Assembly (NCBI GenBank): GCA_964495595.1 | Contig: CAZBWH010000034.1 | Span: forward strand, 1 to 32,353 | DNA from: CALMFQ01 sp964495595 | GTDB lineage: Bacteria; Pseudomonadota; Gammaproteobacteria; Burkholderiales; SCOH01 | Length of the DNA stretch: 32,353 nt | Reading direction: 5' to 3' | Shown: piece after piece, positions 24,326-32,264 of the stretch | Layout: every line of letters starts with the position of its first letter | Position numbering within the stretch: position 1 is the first letter of the stretch | Made by a program: the position numbers and the translations under genes | Notes under the pieces: model-generated | What the model was told of the DNA's origin: nothing | The model's input: only the letters and a program-made list of their open reading frames with translations | Databases searched by the model: none

Positions 24326-25204
24326 TTACACCTTGGCAGCTGCGGCTACTTCGGCGGCGTAATCGACTACCTTTTTCTCGATGCCTTCGCCCACCACGAA
24401 CATCTGGAAGCGAGCGACGCTGGCACCGGCTTCAGCCAGCATTTTTTCCACGGTCACATCCGGATTCTTCACGAACGGCTGACCCAGCAGGGTGATTTCA
24501 GCCAGATATTTCTGAATGCGGCCTTCCACCATCTTCTCGACGATATTGGCCGGCTTGCCGGATTCGGCAGCCTGCGCAGAGTAGATTTCGCGTTCCTTAG
24601 CCAGCAGTTCAGGCGAGACTTCGGCGCTGGAGACACACACCGGCTTGCTGGCAGCGATATGCATGGCCACGTCTTTGCCGGTTTGCTCATTGCCGCCCGT
24701 CAGATCGACCAATACGCCGATCTTGGTGCCGTGCAGATAGCAGGCTACCTTGCCGGCCGTTTCGTAGCGCACGAAACGACGGACAGTAATGTTTTCACCT
24801 ACCTTGGCAATCAGTGCCTTGCGAACTTCTTCAACGGTTTCGCCGGATGCGGTCTTTACCGCTGCCAAGGCATCAAGGTCAGCAGGATTGGATTCGGCAA
24901 CGGCCTGGGCAACCTGTTTGATAAAGGCAACAAAACCTTCATCCTTGGCTACGAAGTCGGTTTCACAGTTGATCTCTGCCAGCGCAGCAACCTGACCGTT
25001 GGCGCTGATGAACTGGGCAACGGCGCCTTCGGCCGCGGTGCGACCAGCCACCTTGGAGGCTTTGGCACCCGACTTGATTCGCAGCAGCTCTTCAGCCTTC
25101 TGGATGTCACCCTCGGTTTCCACCAGTGCCTTTTTGCACTCCATCATGCCCATGCCGGTGATTTCACGCAGCTCGCCTACCATTTTTGCAGTAATTTCAG
25201 CCAT
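24326..25204 (-). CDS. tsf: Elongation factor Ts
   Basis: Nucleotide exchange factor for EF-Tu. 292 residues. It begins MAEITAKMVGELREITGMGMMECKKAL, the UBA-like N-terminal domain. The core has the essential TDFVAKDEGF motif (Asp-Phe pair that inserts into EF-Tu) and two subdomains. The C-terminal module follows LGQPFVKNPDVTVEKML. ATG 25204 has GGAG 8-10 nt upstream. It is separated from rpsB by an intrinsic terminator and a second long hairpin, so expression probably depends on read-through of an attenuator. Confidence 0.97.
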   Translation of the reverse strand: MAEITAKMVGELREITGMGMMECKKALVETEGDIQKAEELLRIKSGAKASKVAGRTAAEGAVAQFISANGQVAALAEINCETDFVAKDEGFVAFIKQVAQAVAESNPADLDALAAVKTASGETVEEVRKALIAKVGENITVRRFVRYETAGKVACYLHGTKIGVLVDLTGGNEQTGKDVAMHIAASKPVCVSSAEVSPELLAKEREIYSAQAAESGKPANIVEKMVEGRIQKYLAEITLLGQPFVKNPDVTVEKMLAEAGASVARFQMFVVGEGIEKKVVDYAAEVAAAAKV

Positions 25205-25237
25205 GCTTGACTCCAAAATATACGAAAACACTAATAG

Positions 25238-25260
25238 CGCGGTATCGGCCCGATACCGCG
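25238..25260 (-). repeat. 11 bp hairpin upstream of tsf
   Basis: CGCGGTATCGG (25238-25248) and CCGATACCGCG (25250-25260) are perfectly complementary around one base. In the minus-strand RNA this strong hairpin lies about 22 nt upstream of the tsf Shine-Dalgarno. It is not followed by a U run (CTATTAGTG follows), so it looks like an RNA stability, processing or protein-binding element rather than a terminator. Confidence 0.6.
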
Positions 25261-25276
25261 ATGTTCGATTACCTGC

Positions 25277-25299
25277 AAAAAAGGGGCATCAGCCCCTTT
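25277..25299 (-). terminator. Intrinsic terminator/attenuator between rpsB and tsf
   Basis: On the minus strand AAAGGGGC pairs with GCCCCTTT around a 4-base loop, followed by a run of T (six A at 25277-25282 on the plus strand). It starts about 20 nt after the rpsB stop. tsf has no obvious promoter of its own, so partial read-through is likely, as in the rpsB-tsf operon of E. coli. Confidence 0.85.
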
Positions 25300-25319
25300 G
25301 TCTGCGGCAGGTCTGGCAG

Positions 25320-26057
25320 TTACTCGCCAGCCTGTACTTCGACGAATTCGTCAGCCGAAGCACCTTCCTTGGCAACATTGGACTTACCCTCAAGAACGGC
25401 GTCAGCCACCCCGCGGGCATACAGGCGAATGGCGCGGCTGCTGTCATCGTTACCGGGGATGATGTAGTCGATACCTTCAGGGCTGTTATTGGTATCTACC
25501 ACGCCGATCACAGGAATACCGAGCTTCTTGGCTTCGGTGATGGCACCTTTCTGGTATCCGGTATCGATGACGAACAACGCATCCGGCAGGCCACCCATTT
25601 CCTTGATGCCACCGAGGCTGTTTTCCAGCTTTTCGACTTCACGAGTCAGGTCGAGCAATTCTTTCTTGGTGAACTTCTCGCTGCTGCTCGGGTCAGCCAA
25701 TTGAGCCTGCAGGTCATTCAGACGCTTGATGGACTGCTTGACCGTCTTGAAATTGGTCAGCATACCACCCAACCAGCGCTGGTCAACGAAAGGAGCGCCG
25801 GCACGGCTGGCTTCTTCCTTGACAATTTCGCGCGCCTGGCGCTTGGTACCCACGAACAAGACAGTGCCCTTGTTCGCCGAGAGCTTGCGAATGAAGCTCA
25901 TCGCGTTTTCATACAGGGGCAGGGTTTTTTCCAGATTGATGATGTGGATCTTGTTGCGGTGGCCAAAAATGAACGGAGCCATTTTTGGATTCCAGTAACG
26001 GGTTTGATGACCGAAATGAACACCGGCTTCCAGCATCTGACGCATGCTTACAGACAT
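25320..26057 (-). CDS. rpsB: 30S ribosomal protein S2
   Basis: Ribosomal protein S2 of the small-subunit body, needed for S1 binding. 245 residues starting MSVSMRQMLEAGVHFGHQTRYWNPKM. Both family signatures are seen: the N-terminal VHFGHQTRYWNPKMAPFIFG and the central PDALFVIDT...AITEAKKLGIPVIGVVDTN. A coiled-coil insertion lies near residues 110-150 (LDLTREVEKLENSLGG). ATG 26057 has GGAG upstream. The long structured leader (separate entry) suggests S2 autoregulation. Confidence 0.98.
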   Translation of the reverse strand: MSVSMRQMLEAGVHFGHQTRYWNPKMAPFIFGHRNKIHIINLEKTLPLYENAMSFIRKLSANKGTVLFVGTKRQAREIVKEEASRAGAPFVDQRWLGGMLTNFKTVKQSIKRLNDLQAQLADPSSSEKFTKKELLDLTREVEKLENSLGGIKEMGGLPDALFVIDTGYQKGAITEAKKLGIPVIGVVDTNNSPEGIDYIIPGNDDSSRAIRLYARGVADAVLEGKSNVAKEGASADEFVEVQAGE

Positions 26058-26241
26058 TTGATACTCCAAATTTTACAAAATTAAGGGTTGAACCGCCACT
26101 CGCTGCGTGCACCATCCCTGCGGGATAGCTGGACTCACCGCGCACCGTTGCCGGCGCGTACACCCTTAAGTCAGCGAGTGTGAGTAATGCGGCGGACAGT
26201 CCGCCGTGTCCCTCTGCCTTGGCTGGCAACAACAAAGGGAA
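26058..26241 (-). promoter_or_regulatory. rpsB leader with probable H-type pseudoknot
   Basis: In minus-strand order: CACTCGCTG (26180-26172), two bases, TTAAGGGT (26169-26162), inner hairpins, CAGCGAGTG (26105-26097), eight bases, ACCCTTAA (26088-26081). The first pairs with the third (9 bp) and the second with the fourth (8 bp), an interleaved order that makes a pseudoknot. Inner hairpins are CTATCCC/GGGATGG around 26112-26128 and a GCAA-capped stem at 26140-26157. A separate perfect repeat, CGGCGGAC-A-GTCCGCCG, lies at 26190-26206. In E. coli S2 represses its own operon through the rpsB leader; the same role here is inferred. Confidence 0.6.
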
Positions 26242-26247
26242 CTCGCA

Positions 26248-26277
26248 ATGTTACCACTTCTTGCGGCTGTGCCTCAA
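26248..26277 (-). promoter_or_regulatory. Candidate rpsB promoter
   Basis: On the minus strand TTGAGG (26277-26272) and TAACAT (26253-26248) are 18 bp apart, with a TG one base before the -10 (extended -10). Transcription would start near 26241, giving a leader of about 184 nt that contains the pseudoknot. Each hexamer matches consensus at about four of six positions. Confidence 0.4.
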
Positions 26278-26368
26278 GTTGCCGGCAAGCGGTGCCGTTG
26301 CCTAAAGCGGGCGGTTCTTTTAAGCTGTCCGATTACCTGGCAAACCCTGAATTCAAGAATCCACACCC

Positions 26369-27160
26369 ATGAGCATCATTATCAAGAACGCAGACGAGAT
26401 CGCCAGCATGCGTGTTGCCGGCAGACTGGCGGCCGAAGTGCTCGATTACATCACTCCTTTTGTCATTCCCGGCGTCACCACTGGGGAACTGGATCGCCTG
26501 TGCCATGACTACATGGTCAATGTACAGCACACCGTTCCTGCGCCGCTAAACTACGCTCCACCCGGCCATGCGCCCTATCCGAAATCGATATGCACATCGA
26601 TCAATCACCAGGTATGCCATGGCGTCCCCGGCGACCGGGCGCTGAAATCTGGCGATATTGTCAACCTGGACATTACCGTAATCCGTGAGGGCTTTCATGG
26701 CGACACGAGCCGGATGTTTCTGGTTGGCGAGGCGTCGATCCAGGCTAGGCGGCTGTGCCAGTTGACTTTTGAATGCATGTGGCGAGGCATCGAGCAGGTG
26801 CGTCCTGGCAAAACGCTGGGCGACATTGGCTATGCCATCCAGAAACTTGCCGAATCAAGCGGGTTCAGCGTAGTACGCGAGTTCTGTGGCCACGGAATCG
26901 GGCGGAGTTTCCACGAAGAACCGCAGGTGGTTCACTACGGCAGGCCGGGCACGGGGGTCAAGTTGCAGCCTGGCATGATTTTCACCATTGAGCCGATGAT
27001 CAACGCCGGTAAGGCAGCCATCCGGGTATTGGGCGACGGCTGGACTGTCGTTACCAAAGATCACAGTCTGTCGGCGCAGTGGGAGCATACTATTCTGGTC
27101 ACCGAAGACGGTTACGAAGTGTTGACCGTCTCTGCTGGCACACCAGCCAAACCGTTCTAG
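26369..27160 (+). CDS. map: Methionine aminopeptidase, type I
   Basis: Removes the initiator methionine from new proteins. 263 residues. All metal ligands of the pita-bread fold are present: Asp101 (NLDIT), Asp112 (HGDTSRMF), His175 (GHGIGRSFHE), Glu208 (FTIEPM) and Glu239 (QWEHTILVT), with the substrate-contacting His84 in NHQVCHGVP. The gene is divergent from rpsB, the usual arrangement. No strong Shine-Dalgarno is visible before the ATG at 26369. Its stop lies 13 nt before the preferred glnD start, so map and glnD are probably co-transcribed. Confidence 0.96.
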   Translation: MSIIIKNADEIASMRVAGRLAAEVLDYITPFVIPGVTTGELDRLCHDYMVNVQHTVPAPLNYAPPGHAPYPKSICTSINHQVCHGVPGDRALKSGDIVNLDITVIREGFHGDTSRMFLVGEASIQARRLCQLTFECMWRGIEQVRPGKTLGDIGYAIQKLAESSGFSVVREFCGHGIGRSFHEEPQVVHYGRPGTGVKLQPGMIFTIEPMINAGKAAIRVLGDGWTVVTKDHSLSAQWEHTILVTEDGYEVLTVSAGTPAKPF

Positions 27161-27173
27161 GATGATTTTGGCG

Positions 27174-29738
27174 ATGCAATCCCTCCCGGTATCCCCGTGG
27201 CGCGAATCGCTGAAACTGGCGCGGGCCACGTTGCGCAATCGCTATGAATCCAACCGTAATATTGATGTCTTGCTGCGTGACACGGCCGCCTTGACCGACA
27301 AGACGCTGAGTGATCTGTGGCAAGCAGTCGCCATGCCGGCAGATGCGGCGCTGATTGCGGTAGGCGGATACGGACGCCGGCAGTTGTTTCCGTATTCGGA
27401 TATCGACATCCTGATCCTGTTGCCTGAGACCCACGACAACACCCTGCAAAAAAAAGCCGAAGAACTGATTGGCCTGTGCTGGGATGTTGGACTGGAAATC
27501 GGTCACAGTGTGCGTACCCAGATCGAATGCCTGGAAGAATCGGCGCGCGATCTGACCGTCCAGACGGCCCTGCTGGAAGCAAGACTCCTGAGTGGTGAGG
27601 CACGGCAGTTTGCATCGTTGCATCAGGCGCTTCATGCAGCCATGGATCCTTCAGCATTCCTGGAAGCCAAGCTACTGGAACAACAACAGCGGCATGCGCG
27701 CTTTCACGGGGTTGCCTATAACCTGGAGCCCAATATCAAGGAGAGCCCGGGTGGGCTGCGCGATCTGCAGACAATTGGCTGGATCAGCCAAGCCTGCGGC
27801 CTTGGCGCCAGCTGGAATGAGCTAGGTCAGCGAGGCATCATCCTGCCGGCAGAGGTAACCCAGCTAGTGCGCGCCGAACGGGTACTGCAATCATTGAGGA
27901 TCGACCTGCATTACATCGCCAACCGGCGGGAAGACCGGCTGTTATTCGATCTGCAGGGCCAGATGGCGACACGGATGGGACTGACAGACACCGCCAGCAA
28001 GCGGGCCAGCGAACTGCTGATGCAAACGTATTACCGTGCGGCACGCACCGTCATCCAGCTGAACGACATCCTGATTCAGAACCTGCGGGCACACATCTAC
28101 TCATCGTTGATTGCCGAGCCGGTAGTGCTTAATGAACGTTTCCAGTCACGCAACAACATGCTGCTGGCGCGTGATCTGACGCTGTTTCAACAGCAGCCAT
28201 CAGCCATTCTGGAAGCCTTCCTGCTGCTGCAGCGCCACGACGAGCTCAAGGGGCTGGGAGCCAAAACGCTGCGCGCCCTGTGGCACGCCAGAGCACAGAT
28301 CAATACGGCTTTCCGGCGAGACCCCGCTAACAAGGCACTGTTCATGGCCATACTGCGCGAGCCGAAAGGACAGACGCGCGTTTTGCGACGAATGAACCAA
28401 TACGGCATTCTCGGCCGCTACATTCCTGCATTTGGCAGGGTTGTCGGACAGATGCAGCACGACCTGTTTCATGTTTACACCGTAGACGAACACATCCTGA
28501 TGGTCGTACGTAATCTGCGACGGTTTGCAGTTGCCGAATTTGCACACGAATACCCGTTCTGCTCCCGCCTGATGGCTTCGCTGGAGAAACCTGAGCTGCT
28601 GTACCTGGCCGGCCTGTTCCACGACATTGGCAAAGGACGAGGGGGCGACCACTCGCAACTTGGCAAGGTAGACGCACTGCGCTTTGCCCGGCAGCATGGA
28701 CTGCCAGACGCCGATGCACAATTGGTCAGCTGGCTGGTGGCCAGTCATCTGACCATGTCGGCAGTGGCGCAAAAACAGGACGTATACGACCCCGAAGTGG
28801 TCGCACAGTTTGCATCTCTGGTTGGCGACCCGCAGCGGCTGGCAATGCTGTATTTACTGACTGTTGCCGACATTCGCGGCACCAGCCCCAAAGTCTGGAA
28901 TAACTGGAAAGCAAAGCTGCTGGAAGATCTCTACCAGGCTACGGCACGCATGCTCAGCACCAATGGCCAGACTACTCGCTCCTGCATTGAGGAAAGGCAG
29001 GCCGAAGCACAGCGGCAGTTACGGTTCTGGGGACTCAACGACACGGCACACCGCAACCTGTGGGTGCAGCTGGACAGTGTTTACTTCATGCGGCACGACG
29101 CACAGGAAATTGCCTGGCATACCCGCCAGCTATACAACAAGGTCGGCCAACCCGAACCTGTCGTCAAAACCCGGCTGTCGGAGACCGGCGATGGCGTGCA
29201 GGTGTTGATCTACACGCCGGACCAAACGGATCTGTTTGCCCGCATTTGCAGCTTCTTTGAGCGCAACCGCTACAGTATTGCCGACGCAAAGATCTACACC
29301 ACCCGTCATGGATATGCGCTGGATAGCTTCTATGTATTCATCCCTGAGCATGCCAGCGAACGCTACCGCGATCTGATCGCATTCATCGAATACGAGTTGG
29401 CTGAATGCCTGCGGGCGCAAACACCGATCCCCCCCCCTCTTACCGGTCGACTGTCGAGGCAACTCAAGCATTTCCCGCTCCAGCCAGAGATCAACATCCG
29501 GCAAGACGACCGACAAAACTACTATGTAATGAGCATCGTTGCCGGCGACCGGCCAGGCCTGCTGTCAAGAATCACCCGCGTACTGGCAGCGCACCGGATC
29601 AGTATCTATTCTGCCAAGATCAGTACCCTGGGCGAACGGGCCGAGGACACTTTTCTGATCAACGGCACGGTACTGCATGACCAGAAAAGCATGGTCAAGC
29701 TGGAAAGCGAATTGCTGGCTGAATTAAGGGCCGGATAA
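27174..29738 (+). CDS. glnD: Bifunctional uridylyltransferase/uridylyl-removing enzyme GlnD
   Basis: Senses glutamine and adds or removes UMP on PII proteins, setting glutamine synthetase activity and nitrogen gene expression. 854 residues from ATG 27174; an in-frame ATG at 27162 would add four. Domains in order: nucleotidyltransferase with GGYGRRQLFPYSDIDILIL (about 64-82), a GlnE-like linker, an HD domain with LFHDIGKGRGGDHS (about 480), and two ACT domains (about 680-750 starting VQVLIYTPDQTDLF, and 790-850 starting MSIVAGDRPGLLSRITRV), which bind glutamine. The residues for both activities look intact. A C9 run at 29429-29437 sits between the ACT domains (TPIPPPL). Confidence 0.97.
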   Translation: MQSLPVSPWRESLKLARATLRNRYESNRNIDVLLRDTAALTDKTLSDLWQAVAMPADAALIAVGGYGRRQLFPYSDIDILILLPETHDNTLQKKAEELIGLCWDVGLEIGHSVRTQIECLEESARDLTVQTALLEARLLSGEARQFASLHQALHAAMDPSAFLEAKLLEQQQRHARFHGVAYNLEPNIKESPGGLRDLQTIGWISQACGLGASWNELGQRGIILPAEVTQLVRAERVLQSLRIDLHYIANRREDRLLFDLQGQMATRMGLTDTASKRASELLMQTYYRAARTVIQLNDILIQNLRAHIYSSLIAEPVVLNERFQSRNNMLLARDLTLFQQQPSAILEAFLLLQRHDELKGLGAKTLRALWHARAQINTAFRRDPANKALFMAILREPKGQTRVLRRMNQYGILGRYIPAFGRVVGQMQHDLFHVYTVDEHILMVVRNLRRFAVAEFAHEYPFCSRLMASLEKPELLYLAGLFHDIGKGRGGDHSQLGKVDALRFARQHGLPDADAQLVSWLVASHLTMSAVAQKQDVYDPEVVAQFASLVGDPQRLAMLYLLTVADIRGTSPKVWNNWKAKLLEDLYQATARMLSTNGQTTRSCIEERQAEAQRQLRFWGLNDTAHRNLWVQLDSVYFMRHDAQEIAWHTRQLYNKVGQPEPVVKTRLSETGDGVQVLIYTPDQTDLFARICSFFERNRYSIADAKIYTTRHGYALDSFYVFIPEHASERYRDLIAFIEYELAECLRAQTPIPPPLTGRLSRQLKHFPLQPEINIRQDDRQNYYVMSIVAGDRPGLLSRITRVLAAHRISIYSAKISTLGERAEDTFLINGTVLHDQKSMVKLESELLAELRAG
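29429..29437 (+). repeat. C9 homopolymer in glnD
   Basis: Nine C in the coding strand (ATC CCC CCC CCT, I-P-P-P) in the linker between the two ACT domains. A slip would remove the second ACT domain, which would probably alter glutamine sensing rather than abolish catalysis. Confidence 0.7.
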
Positions 29739-29763
29739 CCCGGCCGATGAAAGAGAGAATCCC

Positions 29764-31275
29764 ATGCGAACCATGAGCGGCCTGGACGGCGCCTTCCTGC
29801 ACATCGAAACTCCAGACACCCCGATGCATGTCGGTGCGCTGTATCTGCTCAAGCGCCAGCCCGATGCCGAAGAAAGCTACTTTGACGCAGTACAGCGACT
29901 GCTGATGCCACGGCTGGCCATGTCCCCCTTCTTCCGGGCCCGACTGGCCCGCACCCCGTTCAACCTCGCCAACCCCCTGTGGGATGAACACCGGCTGCCG
30001 AACCCCGCCTACCACCTCAGGCAAGTCATCCTGCCGCGTCCAGGCAGCTTTGAACAATTGCAGGACAAGGTAGCCGAATTACACGCCCAGCTACTCGACC
30101 GCAGCCAACCCTTGTGGGAATTAACCGTCATTGACGGACTGGCTGATGGCAACGTCGCCATTTACATGAAAGTCCACCACGCAGCACTTGACGGCGCATC
30201 AGGTGTCACTCTGGCCAACGCTCTATTTGACAGCAGCTCCACCCCTAGGCCAATCCCCGACAACTGGCGCGAACAGGCGGCCAGCAGCCAACGGGTCGGC
30301 CTGATCGACCGGATTGGCCTGGTCGCCCAGCAAACCAGTGACCAGTACGCCCGGATGATGCGAGGCATCCCCGATCTGCTGCACGTGGCAGGCGGGCTGG
30401 TCAAACACAGCCAGACCAGCAAAGGCCAGCCTCCAGGCACACCGAAAAACCTCAGCTTCGGCCCCAAGACGCCACTGAATGTCCCGATCACTGCCGAACG
30501 AGGCTTTGCCGCCGTCACCCTTCCACTGGCAGGCGTCAAACAGATCGCCACGCTGCAGAACGCCAAACTGAATGACGTCGTACTCGCCTTGTGCAGCGGC
30601 GCTCTGCGAGCCTATCTGCGCCAGCATCGCTGTCTCCCCGACAAGTCACTGATCGCCACCATGCCCGTATCACTGCGCGAAGCAGACGATCAGCGAACCA
30701 CCACCCAGGCAACCCTGACCCTGGTCAATCTGGCAACCCACCTCGCCGACCCGCTAGAACGTCTGACCGCCATCCGTAAAGCCTCGTCGGCCGCCAAATC
30801 GTTTACCCACCAGGCAAAATCTGTCACGCCAACCGACTTTCCCTCACTGGGCGTACCCTGGCTGCTAAGCGGCCTCGCCGCCCTTTATGGCGCATCACGC
30901 ATATCCCGCCTTGTGCCGCCGATCGCCAACCTGCTGATATCCAACGTCCCCGGACCACGGCAGCCACTGTATGTCGCAGGAGCCGAAATCCTCTCCTACT
31001 GGCCACTGAGCATCGTCGAACATGGGCTCGGACTCAACGTAACCGTCATGAGTTACTGCGACTCACTCGACATCGGACTCACAGTCGCACGCAAAGCAGT
31101 GCCGGACGTACATTTGCTGGCGCAAATGCTTAATCATGCCTATGAAGAATTGTTGCAGTCCGCCAACGCTACCGTTGCTGAACCAGTCACACCCGACCCA
31201 AACGACAGCCAGAACGTTAAAAAGCGAACCGCCCGAACCAGCAAAACGCACCCAACCACGCCGGAGCCGCACTGA
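29764..31275 (+). CDS. Wax ester synthase/diacylglycerol acyltransferase (WS/DGAT)
   Basis: Esterifies acyl-CoA with a fatty alcohol or diacylglycerol, giving wax ester or triacylglycerol storage lipid. 503 residues. The N-terminus MSGLDGAFLHIETPDTPMHVGAL is typical; PLWE lies at 116-119; the catalytic HHxxxDG is HHAALDG (His138, His139, Asp143, Gly144). The second half has KLNDVVLALCSGALRAYL (the ND motif) and LLISNVPGPRQPLY. The last 40 residues are a hydrophilic, Thr- and Pro-rich tail that looks disordered. A GAGAG element lies just upstream of the ATG at 29764, 25 nt after glnD. Substrate preference cannot be read from sequence. WS/DGAT genes are patchy in betaproteobacteria. Confidence 0.9.
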   Translation: MRTMSGLDGAFLHIETPDTPMHVGALYLLKRQPDAEESYFDAVQRLLMPRLAMSPFFRARLARTPFNLANPLWDEHRLPNPAYHLRQVILPRPGSFEQLQDKVAELHAQLLDRSQPLWELTVIDGLADGNVAIYMKVHHAALDGASGVTLANALFDSSSTPRPIPDNWREQAASSQRVGLIDRIGLVAQQTSDQYARMMRGIPDLLHVAGGLVKHSQTSKGQPPGTPKNLSFGPKTPLNVPITAERGFAAVTLPLAGVKQIATLQNAKLNDVVLALCSGALRAYLRQHRCLPDKSLIATMPVSLREADDQRTTTQATLTLVNLATHLADPLERLTAIRKASSAAKSFTHQAKSVTPTDFPSLGVPWLLSGLAALYGASRISRLVPPIANLLISNVPGPRQPLYVAGAEILSYWPLSIVEHGLGLNVTVMSYCDSLDIGLTVARKAVPDVHLLAQMLNHAYEELLQSANATVAEPVTPDPNDSQNVKKRTARTSKTHPTTPEPH

Positions 31276-31308
31276 CAACCCGCTGCTCCTGGCACAAGGA
31301 GCCTCCGC

Positions 31309-32091
31309 ATGCACAGCACCCGTCATTGGTACGACTTAGGCAACCTGCGCCCCCCCGGCCTCTTGAAACTGGCACTTGAGGCCAGGCTAGGCTGGGAATA
31401 CGCTGCCACCCTCGCCGCCCGCCCCTTGCTGGCCAGCGCCCCCGAAGGCGATGGCCACCCGGTACTTGTATTACCCGGGATGCTCGCCGGTGACCTCACC
31501 ACCCGTCCATTGCGGCGCTACCTGAAACGGCAGGGCTATCAACCTTACGCCTGGGAACAAGGTCTCAACCTAGGGCCACGCGAAGGAGTCATCGAACACA
31601 TGGTCGAGCGACTGAAAGCCATCTTCCTCGAACACAACCAAACCGTCAGCCTGATCGGCTGGAGTCTGGGCGGACTGTACGCCCGGGAACTGGCCAAGGC
31701 ACTGCCAGACATGGTGCGTTGCGTGATCACTCTCGGCACACCGTTCACCGGCCACCCCAAGGCCACCAACGCCTGGCGAGTGTATGAACTGATCACCGGC
31801 CACAAGCTGGACCAGCACGACATGCATCACCCACTACGCGAACCACCGCCCGTCCCCACGACCTCAATATTCAGCCGCACCGATGGTATCGTATCCTGGC
31901 ATTGCAGCCTTGAACCGCCCAGTGAACACACCGAAAGCATCGAGGTCAAGGCCAGCCACCTAGGAATGGGCATGAACCCACTCACGCTCTACGTTATCGC
32001 CGACCGACTGGCCCAGCCCGAACACGACTGGCAACCCTTCCGCCGCCCGATCCTGCTCAGCTGCCTGCTACCCGATCCCTATCGGAAGTAA
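31309..32091 (+). CDS. Alpha/beta hydrolase next to WS/DGAT
   Basis: 260 residues of the alpha/beta hydrolase fold. Nucleophile elbow GWSLGG with Ser119; VLVLPGMLAGD near residue 52 forms the first strand and oxyanion region; TLGTPFTG follows the elbow. Asp192 (SRTDGIVSW) and His217 (ASHLGMG) complete a plausible triad. It has no signal peptide, so it is likely cytosolic. An AAGGAG precedes the ATG. It begins 33 nt after the WS/DGAT gene, and hydrolases of this kind often accompany WS/DGAT genes. A lipase, esterase or acyltransferase role on storage lipid is reasonable but inferred. A run of seven C occurs at 31350-31356. Confidence 0.85.
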   Translation: MHSTRHWYDLGNLRPPGLLKLALEARLGWEYAATLAARPLLASAPEGDGHPVLVLPGMLAGDLTTRPLRRYLKRQGYQPYAWEQGLNLGPREGVIEHMVERLKAIFLEHNQTVSLIGWSLGGLYARELAKALPDMVRCVITLGTPFTGHPKATNAWRVYELITGHKLDQHDMHHPLREPPPVPTTSIFSRTDGIVSWHCSLEPPSEHTESIEVKASHLGMGMNPLTLYVIADRLAQPEHDWQPFRRPILLSCLLPDPYRK

Positions 32092-32120
32092 GACCATCTT
32101 GACAGAGCGGGCACTACGCA
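32092..32120. other. Short gap after the hydrolase gene
   Basis: No terminator, repeat or gene was seen in these 29 bases. The left boundary of the IS3-type remnant may lie here but shows no recognisable inverted repeat. Confidence 0.4.
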
Positions 32121-32261
32121 CTAGCAGAATAGCATGACCCACCTGCGTGCCGAATCCAGGCTGTCGAACCCGTCAACGGGCCATTGCGGGCAGTATTTCA
32201 GCGTCCGGAACAATGCCTCCGAATAACAGCCACCCTTGGCAGACGAAAAACCGAGGGAAGC
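32121..32261 (-). pseudogene. IS3-family transposase (OrfB, rve) remnant
   Basis: Reading the minus strand from 32261 to the TAG at 32121-32123 gives 46 codons including SEALFRTLKYCPQWP, GFDSLDSARRWV and then a premature stop. This matches the end of the DDE integrase core of IS3-family OrfB; the Glu of SEA is the third catalytic acid. The normal continuation (region ending WYN-HRHS) is missing after ARRWV, and the segment before SEA is poorly conserved. The upstream part is cut off at the IS256-type end at about 32265. It is a degraded fragment with no function. Confidence 0.7.
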
Positions 32262-32264
32262 TCA

